A DNA stretch of 49,435 bases, taken from NCBI GenBank assembly GCA_002344205.1, contig DDSZ01000033.1:88472-137906 (forward strand), in the 5' to 3' direction. The DNA comes from Opitutaceae bacterium UBA2377. GTDB taxonomy: Bacteria; Verrucomicrobiota; Verrucomicrobiia; Opitutales; Opitutaceae. Within the stretch, counting starts at the first letter, position 1; every line of letters starts with the position of its first letter. The notes under the pieces were generated by a model. That model ran no database searches, was not told where the DNA came from, and saw only the letters and a list, made by a program, of their open reading frames with translations. The translations under genes were made by a program, and so were the position numbers. Positions 8,186 to 16,702 of the stretch are shown here, piece after piece.

Positions 8186-9765
8186 AGACCCCGCCATGGC
8201 GCCGCTGGCTCGGCCTGCTGTTGTTCGCCGGCATTTTTCTCACGGCGGCCTGGCATGTGCATTCGCACCGCCGCGCGCCCGCCGGCGCCGAAACCGTTGA
8301 ACTCTACGTCGGTCACTGGCTGCTGCACGCCGGCATGCGCGAAGCCTTCGACGACGCCATCGCCGGCTACCAGCGGCTGCATCCCCATGTCGTCATCCGG
8401 CAGATTCCCGTGCCGGTGCGCTCCTACGAGGCCTGGGCGCGGACCCAGCTCATCGGCGGCACCGCGCCCGACATCACGGGCATGCTGCGATTGAACGAGG
8501 AGCTGATCAGCCGCCATTTCCTGCCGCTCACGCCGCACCTCGACCGGCCCAATCCTTACAATGCCGGCACGCCGCTGGCAAACGTGCCCTGGCGCGACAC
8601 GTTCGTGGACGGGCTCACGGCCATGCGCAACCTCACCCCGACCTCCGGCGAGATCCACGGCGTCAGCCTGCAGGTGAACACGCAGCGGCTCTATTACAAC
8701 CGGGAGCTGTTGCGGGCGATTACCGGCAGCGAGACACCTCCGGCCGATTTCGCCGGGCTGCTGGCATTTGGCCGGCAGGTGGCCGCCTACAACGAACGCA
8801 CCGGCGCCCAACTGGTGCCGATCGCCGGGTGCGGGCCCTATTCGCAGTTTTTGTTCGACCTGCTGCTGCCATCGCAGACGCAGCGGCTGGTGCTCTCGGC
8901 CAGTCCGAACCGCAACCTGCGCGTGCTGCCCGTCGAGCTCGCCGGCCTCATTCTGCAGGGGCGGGTGGACTACGATACGCCGGCGCTGCGGCGCAGCCTG
9001 GAGCTGCTGCACGACATGGCCGGGCTGCTCACGCCCGGCTACCCGCAGTTGCAGCGCGACGACGCCATCTTCACCTACCTGCAGCAAAATTCCGTGATGC
9101 TCTATGCCGGGAGCTGGGATTATGCGGTGCTCCTGCGCGACGGCGCCTTCACGACCGGCATTATGCCCATGCCCGCACCCGCGGCGGATGATCCGGTTTA
9201 CGGTCCGCTCACCCTCGGCCCGATATCCGAGGCGGCCGGCAATCCCGAGGCGATGCTGGGCGTGCTGCGCTCCAGCCGGCACCGCGAGGTCGCGCTGGAT
9301 TTTCTGCACTACCTCAGCAGCCGGCCCGCGACCGCGGAGTTTTCCCGCATCAGCCACCGGGTTTCATCGGTGATCGGCACGCCGCCGCCGCCCGACGGCA
9401 GCCTGCTGGTGCCGCGGCTGGAAGGCGAACTGCCGGGCTTCACCGTGGATTTCCGCTGGTTTGCGGCCGGCAGCGCTTCGAACTTCTTCCAGCGCCACGT
9501 GCACGGGGCGATCGGTCCGCGGGGTGATGTGGCCGCCTTTGCGGCGCGGCTGAATGCCGAGCTGCCCCGCTACCTCCGGCAGGATCTTGCGTGGCAGCTC
9601 CAGCAGCTCCGGCGCGATGTGCAGCGGCTCGACGCCATGGCGGCCCTGCAGCTCACGCTGGCGCCGGACGATGCCACGCGGGAGGGCTGGACGCGCCACG
9701 CCGAGATGCAGCACACCCGGCAGTTGGAAAATCTCCACTACCGGCCGCTGGCCGACGCACCATGA
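8182..9765 (+). CDS. Family 1 extracellular solute-binding protein (sugar type), membrane anchored
   Basis: 527 residues. A single N-terminal hydrophobic helix (about 9-27, WLGLLLFAGIFLTAAWHV) lacks a lipobox Cys, so it is either a signal anchor or an uncleaved leader. The body matches ABC-type sugar-binding proteins: VELYVGHWLLHAGMREAFDDAIAGYQRLHPHVVI, GGTAPDITGM, the VNTQRLYYNRELL segment and LYAGSWDYAVLL. The length is above the usual 400-450 because of a helical C-terminal extension after about 430. No permease or ATPase gene is adjacent. The likely ligand is a rhamnogalacturonan oligosaccharide or galactosyl-rhamnose, from context. It overlaps the TPR gene by 4 bp. Confidence 0.82.
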   Translation: MKTPPWRRWLGLLLFAGIFLTAAWHVHSHRRAPAGAETVELYVGHWLLHAGMREAFDDAIAGYQRLHPHVVIRQIPVPVRSYEAWARTQLIGGTAPDITGMLRLNEELISRHFLPLTPHLDRPNPYNAGTPLANVPWRDTFVDGLTAMRNLTPTSGEIHGVSLQVNTQRLYYNRELLRAITGSETPPADFAGLLAFGRQVAAYNERTGAQLVPIAGCGPYSQFLFDLLLPSQTQRLVLSASPNRNLRVLPVELAGLILQGRVDYDTPALRRSLELLHDMAGLLTPGYPQLQRDDAIFTYLQQNSVMLYAGSWDYAVLLRDGAFTTGIMPMPAPAADDPVYGPLTLGPISEAAGNPEAMLGVLRSSRHREVALDFLHYLSSRPATAEFSRISHRVSSVIGTPPPPDGSLLVPRLEGELPGFTVDFRWFAAGSASNFFQRHVHGAIGPRGDVAAFAARLNAELPRYLRQDLAWQLQQLRRDVQRLDAMAALQLTLAPDDATREGWTRHAEMQHTRQLENLHYRPLADAP

Positions 9766-9847
9766 AATCCGTCTGCCGGACGGTTCGAACGCAACCGGCT
9801 TCAGCCCGGCCGCGCCTGTGCCATCGTGCAGTTTCCCAACCTTGACC

Positions 9848-12037
9848 ATGAGTGCCCCCGATCTGTCCCACGGTGATTTCACGCTGCCCGGCGAAGCCGG
9901 CTACGAACAGCTCACGCTGCGCCTCGCCCAGAAATGGGGCGCCGACACCATCCGCGACTCCGACGGCACGCAGCTCTCGCCCGAGATCGTGCAGTCCGGC
10001 TACGCGATCTACTCGACGCTCTGCCTCGTGCGCTCGGTCCAGCCCTGGGCCCGCGTGAACCGCGGCAAGCTTCAGCAAAACTTTCTCATGAGTTTCCCGG
10101 TCGTCGCCGACAAAGCCGCGACCACCGTCACGCTGCTCGCCGGTTACTACACGGAGCAGTTCGCGGTGAACTTCGGCGACAGCCCCAAGAAATGGTGGCA
10201 GGTTTTCGACCGCACGACCGGCAAGGAAGTCGCGAAGACCAAGTGGTCGGTCAACCCGAAGAAGGGCACCGTCACCATCACCGGCACCGTGCCCGGCCAC
10301 CAATACACCGTGAACTTCCTCGCCTTCCGCCTCTGGGAGGAGATCTCGATGTATAACCACCTCACGAACAACTGGGGTGACCGCGAGCACCTCGCCGCCG
10401 TGGACCCGATGCAGCCGGAGACGCAGAAAGTGCTGCTCGCCTTCCTCGAAAAATGGCTGGCCGACCACCCGGCCACGAAGGTCGTGCGCTTCACCTCGAT
10501 GTTCTACAACTTCTCGTGGTTCTGGGGCGCCGACCACGCGAAGCTGCGCGACATCTATTCCGACTGGGGCGACTACGAGATGACCGTGAGCCCGCGCGCG
10601 CTCACGCTCTTCGAGAAGGAATACGGCTACCGGCTCACCTCGGAGGATTTCGTCAACGGCGGCCTCTACAACTCCACGCACAACGCCCCGTCGCGCCGCT
10701 ACCGCGACTACATGGATTTCATCCACGGCTTCGTGATCGAGTTCGGCCGCAAGTGCATCGATCTCGTCCACCGTCACCGCAAGCTCGCCTACGTTTTCTA
10801 CGACGACCACTGGATCGGCGTGGAGCCGAGCAGCCCGCGCTTCAAGGAGTTCGGCTTCGACGGACTCATCAAGTGCGTGTTCAACGCCTTCGAAGTGCGC
10901 CTCTGCGCGCACTCCACCGGCGCGAAGACCCGCGAGCTGCGCCTGCACCCGTATCTGTTCCCGACCGGACTCAAGGGCGAGCCGACCTTCAAGGCCGGCG
11001 GCAACCCCACGCTCGACGCGAAGAACTTCTGGATCGACGCCCGCCGCGGCCTCGTGCGCGCGCCCATCGACCGCATCGGCCTCGGCGGCTACCTCTCGCT
11101 CGTCGAGCCGTTCCCGGATTTCCAGGATTACATCGAGGGCCTCGCGCAGGAATTCCGCCTGCTGAAATCCTTCCACGCCGGCGGCCGGCCCTGGGTCGCG
11201 CCGTTCAAGGTCGCCGTGCTTACCGCGTGGGGCGACCTGCGCGCGTGGACCTGCTCGGGGCATTTCACGCCCGGCGTCGCGCTCTACGACGTGCTCGAGT
11301 CCCTTGCCGGCCTCGCGCTCGATGTGACTTTCATCAGCTTCGACGATCTCGTGAAAAACGGTGTGCCGCGCGGCGTGAAAGCCGTGATCAACTGCGGTCG
11401 CGCCGGCTCCGCATGGAGCGGCGGACATTACTGGGACGACCCGCGCGTCGAAGCCGTGCTCACCCAATTCGCCAAAAAGGGCGGCGGCGTGGTCGGCATC
11501 GGCGAGCCCAGCGCGCGCCCGCGCGCCGGCCAGTGCTTCAAGCTCGCGCAGGTGTTCGGCCTCGACCGCGACACCGGTGACCGCGTGGCCAACGGCAAAT
11601 ACAAGTATGCCGTCGCGCCGTCGCACTTCATCACGGCCGACGTCACCGCCCCGCTCGATCTCGGCAAGGATGTGGACGGCATCTACGTCCACGGTCCCGC
11701 CACGTCGGTCCTCGCCGACCGCGCCGGCTCGCCGCGGCTCGCGACGCACGCCTTCGGCCAGGGCCGCGCGGTTTACCTGAGCGGCTTCAAGTTCACCTTC
11801 GAGAACACGCGCCTGCTGCATCGCGCGCTGCATTGGGCCGCTTCGCAGGAAGCCGCTTGGGGCGCCTGGCAGTCCGCCAACGTGAAGACCGAGGCGACGT
11901 GTTTCCCGAAGGTCGGCAAGCTCGTCGTCATCAACAACGCCGGCACCGACGAGACCACCACCGTGACCCTCGGCGACCGGATGACCACCCGCACCGTCAC
12001 GCTCCCCGCCCATGGCATCCAGATTTTGGATGTGTGA
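9848..12037 (+). CDS. GH112 phosphorylase, probably D-galactosyl-beta-1,4-L-rhamnose phosphorylase
   Basis: 729 residues, normal for GH112. These cytoplasmic enzymes cleave a beta-galactoside with inorganic phosphate to give alpha-galactose 1-phosphate. Family segments include QSGYAIYSTLCLVRSVQPW, the repeated FTSMFYNFSWFWGADH and FYDDHWIGVEP regions in the TIM barrel, and a C-terminal glutaminase-like domain with GIGEPSARPR. Known specificities are galacto-N-biose, lacto-N-biose and Gal-beta-1,4-L-Rha. The company of rhamnose mutarotase, PL26 and CE12 favours the last, because galactan side chains of rhamnogalacturonan-I are joined to rhamnose O4. There is no signal peptide. The ATG at 9848 was chosen because the open frame upstream overlaps the previous gene. 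Codons are strongly C/G-ending with AAG for Lys, suggesting high expression. Confidence 0.88.
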   Translation: MSAPDLSHGDFTLPGEAGYEQLTLRLAQKWGADTIRDSDGTQLSPEIVQSGYAIYSTLCLVRSVQPWARVNRGKLQQNFLMSFPVVADKAATTVTLLAGYYTEQFAVNFGDSPKKWWQVFDRTTGKEVAKTKWSVNPKKGTVTITGTVPGHQYTVNFLAFRLWEEISMYNHLTNNWGDREHLAAVDPMQPETQKVLLAFLEKWLADHPATKVVRFTSMFYNFSWFWGADHAKLRDIYSDWGDYEMTVSPRALTLFEKEYGYRLTSEDFVNGGLYNSTHNAPSRRYRDYMDFIHGFVIEFGRKCIDLVHRHRKLAYVFYDDHWIGVEPSSPRFKEFGFDGLIKCVFNAFEVRLCAHSTGAKTRELRLHPYLFPTGLKGEPTFKAGGNPTLDAKNFWIDARRGLVRAPIDRIGLGGYLSLVEPFPDFQDYIEGLAQEFRLLKSFHAGGRPWVAPFKVAVLTAWGDLRAWTCSGHFTPGVALYDVLESLAGLALDVTFISFDDLVKNGVPRGVKAVINCGRAGSAWSGGHYWDDPRVEAVLTQFAKKGGGVVGIGEPSARPRAGQCFKLAQVFGLDRDTGDRVANGKYKYAVAPSHFITADVTAPLDLGKDVDGIYVHGPATSVLADRAGSPRLATHAFGQGRAVYLSGFKFTFENTRLLHRALHWAASQEAAWGAWQSANVKTEATCFPKVGKLVVINNAGTDETTTVTLGDRMTTRTVTLPAHGIQILDV

Positions 12038-12159
12038 GAGACGCCCGAGTTACGGCGGCTTTTAAATATCATAGACGAAACAGGTGTCGCTGACTCGCCA
12101 GAGGTGAGCAAACCACCTTGTGCGCTGCCGCGCCTGGGTGCGTTGGTCACAGTTTTGCT

Positions 12160-14553
12160 TTAACCGCTCTCATTTGAAAGCGTTCGCGCGAGGGTGGTGC
12201 GCAGCGTTTCCAAGGTGAATGGTTTCGTGAGGGCGGCCTTGAAGCCAAGGCGGGCAAAGTCGCGCAGCTCGGTCGCGTTGGCGTAGCCGCTCATCACCAC
12301 GGCCCGCACCGATGGATCCACGGCTTGCAGCGCCCTCAGGGTATCCAGCCCGCCCATGCCGCCCCGAACCGTCAGGTCGAGGATGACCGCATCAAAGCCG
12401 GCGCCGGCTTGCCGGGCCTCCTGGTAACGTGCGACGGCGGCGCCGCCTTCTTCGGCCAGTTCCAATTTGTAGCCCAATTTGTCGAGCGTCCGGCCCAGCG
12501 TGTCCCGGATATTGGCCTCGTCGTCCATCACCAGGATCCGGCCGGTGGCGGCGGGCCGCGTGCCGCCGGAGAAAGGCGAGCCGGAGTCCCGGGCTGTCGT
12601 GGCCAAGGCGGGCAGGTAAACCCGAAAAGTGGTGCCGCGCGGCGTGGAATCCACCGTGATTGTGCCTTGGTGCTGTTGGACGACCGAGTGACAAATCGTG
12701 AGCCCCAACCCCATGCCTTTTTGGACGCCCCGGTCCTTGGTGGAAAAATAGGGATCGAATATTTTTGGCAACGCCGCGGCGGGGATGCCGTGGCCCGTGT
12801 CGCTCACGCTCATCTGCACGTAGTCGCCTGGCGGCAGGCCGTGGGGATTGTCTTCTGGCAGACGCACATTTTCGGTCCGCACGGTCAGCTGGCCGCCCTC
12901 GGTCATGGACTCTCGGGCGTTGATCACGAGGTTGCGCACGACCTGACCGATCTGGCCGTCGTCGGCCTCCACGGCGCGCAGGTCGTTGGCCAGCCGGAGT
13001 TCGTGCCCCAGATGGGAGCCGCTGAGCGCGAGGTCCACCGATTCCTGCACCACGCGGTTCAGGTTGAGCGGACGGCGCAGGGCTGCGCCGCCGCGGGCGA
13101 AGGTGATGAGCTGCTGCGTGAGATGACGCGCGGCGAGCGAGGCTTTCTTGGCTTCCTGCAGGCGGGTCTTGATGGCGGCGGGATTGTCTCCGGTCATCTC
13201 GGCCAGATCCAGGTTGAGGAGGATCACCGCGAGGAGGTTGTTGAAATCGTGGGCGATGCCGCCGGCGAGGATGCCGGTGGACTCGAGTTTGCTGAGCACC
13301 AGCCGGTCCTCCTCGGCCTGCTTGCGGGTGGTGAGATCGGTGTGCGTGCCGATGACGCGCAGCGGCTGGCCCTTGGCATCGCGCTGCACGACCTTGCCGC
13401 GGTTGAGGATCCATTTCCAGGTGCCGTCCTTGCAACGCAGGCGGTGCTCGACGGAGAAATTGGGCGTGCGGCCCTCGTGGTGCGCCTGCTGTTGGCTGAT
13501 GACGATTGCAAGATCGTCGGGGTGGATCAGGTTGCGCCAGTCGTCCAAGCCGTCGCCGATGTCGGCCTCCGCGTAGCCCAGCATCTCCTTCCAGCGTCCG
13601 GAGCGCAGCACCTTGCCCGTGGCGGCATCCCAGTCCCAGACGCCGTCGCCGGAGCTTTCGATGGCAAATTTCAGGCGTTCTTCACTCAACCGCAGCGCTT
13701 CGGCCTGCCGGGCCACCCGGCGCAGGATATGCCGCTGCCACCAGATGATGAGCAGCACGATCGTCATACCGACTGCCGCGGGAAACAGATAGGGCCGGAT
13801 ATCGGCAAAACGCAGCGGGCGAGGCTCGATGGGACCAATCCACTTGGCAAAAAGCCGGTCGAAAGTGCCGTTGTGGCGGACGGTGGCGAGGGCCTCGTTC
13901 AACTGTGCCAGCAGCTCGGCTTCGCCCTTGCGGACGCCCATGTGATATTGGTGAAAGATATCCTCGATGAGTTCGACGCGCAGGTTTTGCGGATTGGCGA
14001 TCCGGCTGCTGACCGGACTGAGCATCAAGGTGGCGTCGATCTCCCCGCGCTCGGTGGCGTCGAGCGGAGCCTGCCAGGAGTTGTAGCCGACGATCTCCGC
14101 GCCCCAACCGCGGTTGGCCATGGCGTTGTGGTGGGCGATCGTGCCGTTGAGGGTGCCAATCTTTTTGCCGGCGAAGTCCGCGGTGCGGCGCAAGGGCGGC
14201 TGGTTGCGCGGCTGATACACGACTCCATGCACCTTGGCGTGCCCGATGGTGAAATCCATCACCGGGCGGCGTTCGGGCGTGATCACAACGTTGGCCAGCA
14301 CATCGATTTCACCGCTGCGGAAACCGTGCAGAAGCTGGGTCCAATAATGGGGCACGATTTCCAGCTCAAGGTTGCCTGCCTTGGCCATCTCCTGCAGCAG
14401 CTCGACGGTGAAACCGGTGTGCCGGCCGTCCTTGCCCGGGAACGACAAAGGGGCCGAGTCGATTTCCACTCCCACCCGGATGGGTTTGGCCGTGGCCAGC
14501 AGCAGGCCAAAGCTCAGAAAGCTGAGAGTGATCAGAAGGCGGGGATGTGACAT
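12160..14553 (-). CDS. Hybrid sensor histidine kinase with periplasmic binding-protein sensor
   Basis: 797 residues. Order of parts: signal sequence (1-22); a family 3 solute-binding domain as sensor (about 24-250, IRVGVEIDSAPLSFPGKDG); one membrane helix (about 260-280); a PAS domain with PAC (about 295-415); HisKA with phospho-acceptor His435 in GGIAHDFNNLL; HATPase with NARES (N box) and DTGHGIP, STKDRGVQKGMGLGLTI (G boxes); and a C-terminal receiver with Asp726 in VILDLTVRG. It would detect an amino-acid-like or other small ligand and relay phosphate to an unlinked output. No response regulator with an output domain is adjacent. The ATG at 14553 was chosen because further upstream the frame runs into a tRNA gene. 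Confidence 0.93.
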   Translation of the reverse strand: MSHPRLLITLSFLSFGLLLATAKPIRVGVEIDSAPLSFPGKDGRHTGFTVELLQEMAKAGNLELEIVPHYWTQLLHGFRSGEIDVLANVVITPERRPVMDFTIGHAKVHGVVYQPRNQPPLRRTADFAGKKIGTLNGTIAHHNAMANRGWGAEIVGYNSWQAPLDATERGEIDATLMLSPVSSRIANPQNLRVELIEDIFHQYHMGVRKGEAELLAQLNEALATVRHNGTFDRLFAKWIGPIEPRPLRFADIRPYLFPAAVGMTIVLLIIWWQRHILRRVARQAEALRLSEERLKFAIESSGDGVWDWDAATGKVLRSGRWKEMLGYAEADIGDGLDDWRNLIHPDDLAIVISQQQAHHEGRTPNFSVEHRLRCKDGTWKWILNRGKVVQRDAKGQPLRVIGTHTDLTTRKQAEEDRLVLSKLESTGILAGGIAHDFNNLLAVILLNLDLAEMTGDNPAAIKTRLQEAKKASLAARHLTQQLITFARGGAALRRPLNLNRVVQESVDLALSGSHLGHELRLANDLRAVEADDGQIGQVVRNLVINARESMTEGGQLTVRTENVRLPEDNPHGLPPGDYVQMSVSDTGHGIPAAALPKIFDPYFSTKDRGVQKGMGLGLTICHSVVQQHQGTITVDSTPRGTTFRVYLPALATTARDSGSPFSGGTRPAATGRILVMDDEANIRDTLGRTLDKLGYKLELAEEGGAAVARYQEARQAGAGFDAVILDLTVRGGMGGLDTLRALQAVDPSVRAVVMSGYANATELRDFARLGFKAALTKPFTLETLRTTLARTLSNESG

Positions 14554-14567
14554 GCGGGGGCGAGGTC

Positions 14568-14643
14568 TGGTGGGCCCACTGGGATTCGAACCCAGAACCA
14601 AAGGATTATGAGTCCTCTGCTCTGACCGTTGAGCTATAGGCCC
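14568..14643 (-). tRNA. tRNA with CAU anticodon, probably tRNA-Ile2 (lysidine type), else elongator tRNA-Met
   Basis: A complete 76-nt cloverleaf including an encoded CCA end. The acceptor stem is GGGCCTA/TGGGCCC, D stem GCTC/GAGC, anticodon stem GAGGA/TCCTT around loop CTCATAA, T stem CTGGG/CCCAG with loop TTCGAAT. It is not the initiator tRNA, since position 1-72 is paired and the three G-C pairs of the initiator anticodon stem are absent. The C4-G69 and C5-G68 pairs are those used by TilS to select tRNA-Ile2 in Escherichia coli, favouring isoleucine. The kinase gene begins 14 nt after its 3' end. Confidence 0.9.
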
Positions 14644-14686
14644 GGCCAGTTTGGGTATGGTGTGAACACCCTAGGGAGTGGGCGAG

Positions 14687-15880
14687 TCAATTTCTGACCG
14701 GTGGCCGCAGGGCGGTCAGTGCCACATGCTGGCGGAGCATCGGGGCGCCGGTGTCGGCCACCAACTCAAGGGTGAGCCGTGGGCCGCCGGCATGCTCCCA
14801 GTCGATCGTGAGCGTGCCATAATGGTTGTAACGCAGCACCGAGCCGATGCGGTGACGGTTGATCTCGTGCCGGTGGCTCACCGGGCTGGCCCAGCGGCCT
14901 TCCTGCTGCGCTGCGAAATTGGTCGGCCGCGATTGGGTGAGAGCAGAAGCGGTGAGGTCGTAGAGGGGGTAATCGGGCGCGGTGAAATCGGGATGGGGTT
15001 CGCGGGCAGGATCTAGGAGGCTGAGTTCGCCGCTGTGCCGGTCGCCGGAGAGGATCATCACGCCGTTGGCCCCGGTCTCGCGCAGCAGCCGGAACAGCCG
15101 GCGGCGCTCGGCCGGGAAAACGCCCCATTTTTCCCAGCGGTGGTCGTCGGCCACGACTTGGATCGAGCTGACCAGCAGGCGCAGATCGGCGGGCTCGCGG
15201 AGCACTTGTTCCAGCCATCGCCACTGGGCCTCGCCGAGCACGGTGGCGTTGGTATCGTCATTGATCTCGTAGCGGCCGGGCTGCCCCAGCAGCCAGTCGT
15301 GATCCTCAGATTCGTCCATACGGGTCAGAGGCGAACGAAAAAACCGGGTGTCGAGCAGGATGAGCTGCACGGTGCGACCGGGCGGACCGAAGCGGATGGC
15401 GCGGAAAGTGCCCGGCAGCTTGCGGCGAACACTGTCCGCCGGCTCGTCGTAGAAATCCCAGAAATGTTGCTGGGCTTCCTCGCGGCCGATCCAGTCGGCC
15501 CCGGCGTCGTTTTTGCCGTAATCGTGGTCATCCCAGACGCCGGCGATGAAGGCGCGTTCGCGCAGGGCGGCGTAGCCCGGCTCGGCCCGCTGCTGGCGGT
15601 AAAGCTCCGGCATCCGGTCGAGCACGATGCGGGCGCGTTCCTCCTCGCTGTCGGCCTGCGGGCGGGGTGAGTCGGCATAGACCGTGTCACCGAGCCAGAG
15701 CCACACGTCGGGTGCATAAGCGTTCACGTGCTCCCAGAATGGTTGGGGCCGGTCCTGCATCACGCAGGAGCCGAAGGCCAGACGGGTGACGGTGTGGTCG
15801 GGATGCGCTTCATTGCGGGCCGGATCCGCCCAGACTGCTGTTATCAGGCCAAAGACCGACAAGAGGCTGCGGCACTTCAT
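14687..15880 (-). CDS. PhoD-like alkaline phosphatase / phosphodiesterase
   Basis: 397 residues with an N-terminal signal peptide (about 1-19). Metallophosphatase motifs are in order: RLAFGSCVMQD, WLWLGDTVYAD (metal-binding Asp), GVWDDHDYGKND (the DDHDYG signature), LLDTRFFR, and LSGDRHSGELS towards the C-terminus. PhoD-family enzymes release phosphate from mono- or diesters outside the cytoplasm. It lies 48 bp downstream of the eight-gene leftward operon and could be its last gene or have its own promoter. Its stop codon is 43 bp upstream of the tRNA. Confidence 0.9.
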   Translation of the reverse strand: MKCRSLLSVFGLITAVWADPARNEAHPDHTVTRLAFGSCVMQDRPQPFWEHVNAYAPDVWLWLGDTVYADSPRPQADSEEERARIVLDRMPELYRQQRAEPGYAALRERAFIAGVWDDHDYGKNDAGADWIGREEAQQHFWDFYDEPADSVRRKLPGTFRAIRFGPPGRTVQLILLDTRFFRSPLTRMDESEDHDWLLGQPGRYEINDDTNATVLGEAQWRWLEQVLREPADLRLLVSSIQVVADDHRWEKWGVFPAERRRLFRLLRETGANGVMILSGDRHSGELSLLDPAREPHPDFTAPDYPLYDLTASALTQSRPTNFAAQQEGRWASPVSHRHEINRHRIGSVLRYNHYGTLTIDWEHAGGPRLTLELVADTGAPMLRQHVALTALRPPVRN

Positions 15881-15928
15881 GGACGGACAGCGTCGGCGCC
15901 GCCCGGACTCGCGGCAAGAGAAAGCGCT

Positions 15929-16702
15929 TCACCAAGCCGTCCAGCCGCCGTCCACGACGAGGCTGTGGCCGGTGACGTAGGAGGACGCGTCCGACAGCAG
16001 GAAAAGGGCGGGGCCGGCGATCTCGTCTTTGCGGCCGATGCGGTTGAGGGCCGTTTTCTTCGCCAGTTCGCCCACGAAGCCGGGGTGGGCGGATTGCACG
16101 GCGGGATTGGGAAACGGGCCCGGCGTGAGGCAGTTGAACCGCACGCCATGCGGGCCGTAGTGCACCGCCAGGTAGCGCATGAGCTGCAGGATGGCCGCCT
16201 TGCTGGCGCCGTAGTCGATCGGGTTGGGCGTGAGCGGCGCGGCGTAAAGGCGCGGGTCGGGCGCGACGACGCCATACATGCTGGCGAAGAGCACGATGCT
16301 GCCGGCGGCGCGGACCTTCATCTGTTCCGCGAGGTGACGGCACAGGACAAACGTGGGCGTGAGCGCGCGTTCGAAGGTTTTTTGAAACTCGGTGGCCGGG
16401 AGGTTCTCCAGCCGGTATCCGCTGGAGGAGGCGAAGGCGAGGTGGGCGACGCCGTCGGGCAGGCCGTGCGCGGCGACCAGACCGTCGAGGGCGGCGGGCA
16501 GGGCCGCGGCGTCGTTGACGTCCAGCGTCACGGGCACGGTGGACTGCAATCCGTGCTCACGCACGAGGGCCTCGGCCCGGCCGGGCAGGTCGAGGCAGAG
16601 CACCTTCGCGCCCTCGGCGTCCAGCGCGCGGGTGATGGCGGAGCCGAGGTAGCCGGCCCCGCCGGTGATCCAGATCGATTTGCCTGCAAACGTCGCGCTC
16701 AC
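15929..16702 (-). CDS. SDR-family oxidoreductase (first of the pair)
   Basis: 257 residues, classical SDR length. It shows the nucleotide-binding GGAGYLGSAI (about 14-23), DLPGRAE-type acidic end of beta-2, and the active-site Tyr-x-x-x-Lys in IDYGASKAAILQL. The C-terminal VVDGGWTAW is the usual SDR ending. It is an NAD(P)-dependent dehydrogenase, substrate unknown. Its start overlaps the stop of the next SDR gene by 4 bp, so it belongs to the IclR-linked operon and is last before phoD. Confidence 0.88.
   Translation of the reverse strand: MSATFAGKSIWITGGAGYLGSAITRALDAEGAKVLCLDLPGRAEALVREHGLQSTVPVTLDVNDAAALPAALDGLVAAHGLPDGVAHLAFASSSGYRLENLPATEFQKTFERALTPTFVLCRHLAEQMKVRAAGSIVLFASMYGVVAPDPRLYAAPLTPNPIDYGASKAAILQLMRYLAVHYGPHGVRFNCLTPGPFPNPAVQSAHPGFVGELAKKTALNRIGRKDEIAGPALFLLSDASSYVTGHSLVVDGGWTAW

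Noticed and set aside
9653..12013. A 786-codon open frame antisense to the GH112 gene, and similar long antisense frames opposite most genes
   Set aside because: They arise from the high GC content and third-position bias of the real genes; they show Arg/Ala/His-rich composition and no family motif.
12325..14550. A 741-codon frame antisense to the hybrid kinase
   Set aside because: The minus-strand frame has every expected kinase motif; the plus-strand product resembles nothing and has no ribosome site.
14644..14690. TTGACT overlapping the phoD stop as a -35 box for the tRNA
   Set aside because: No acceptable -10 hexamer at 16-18 bp spacing.
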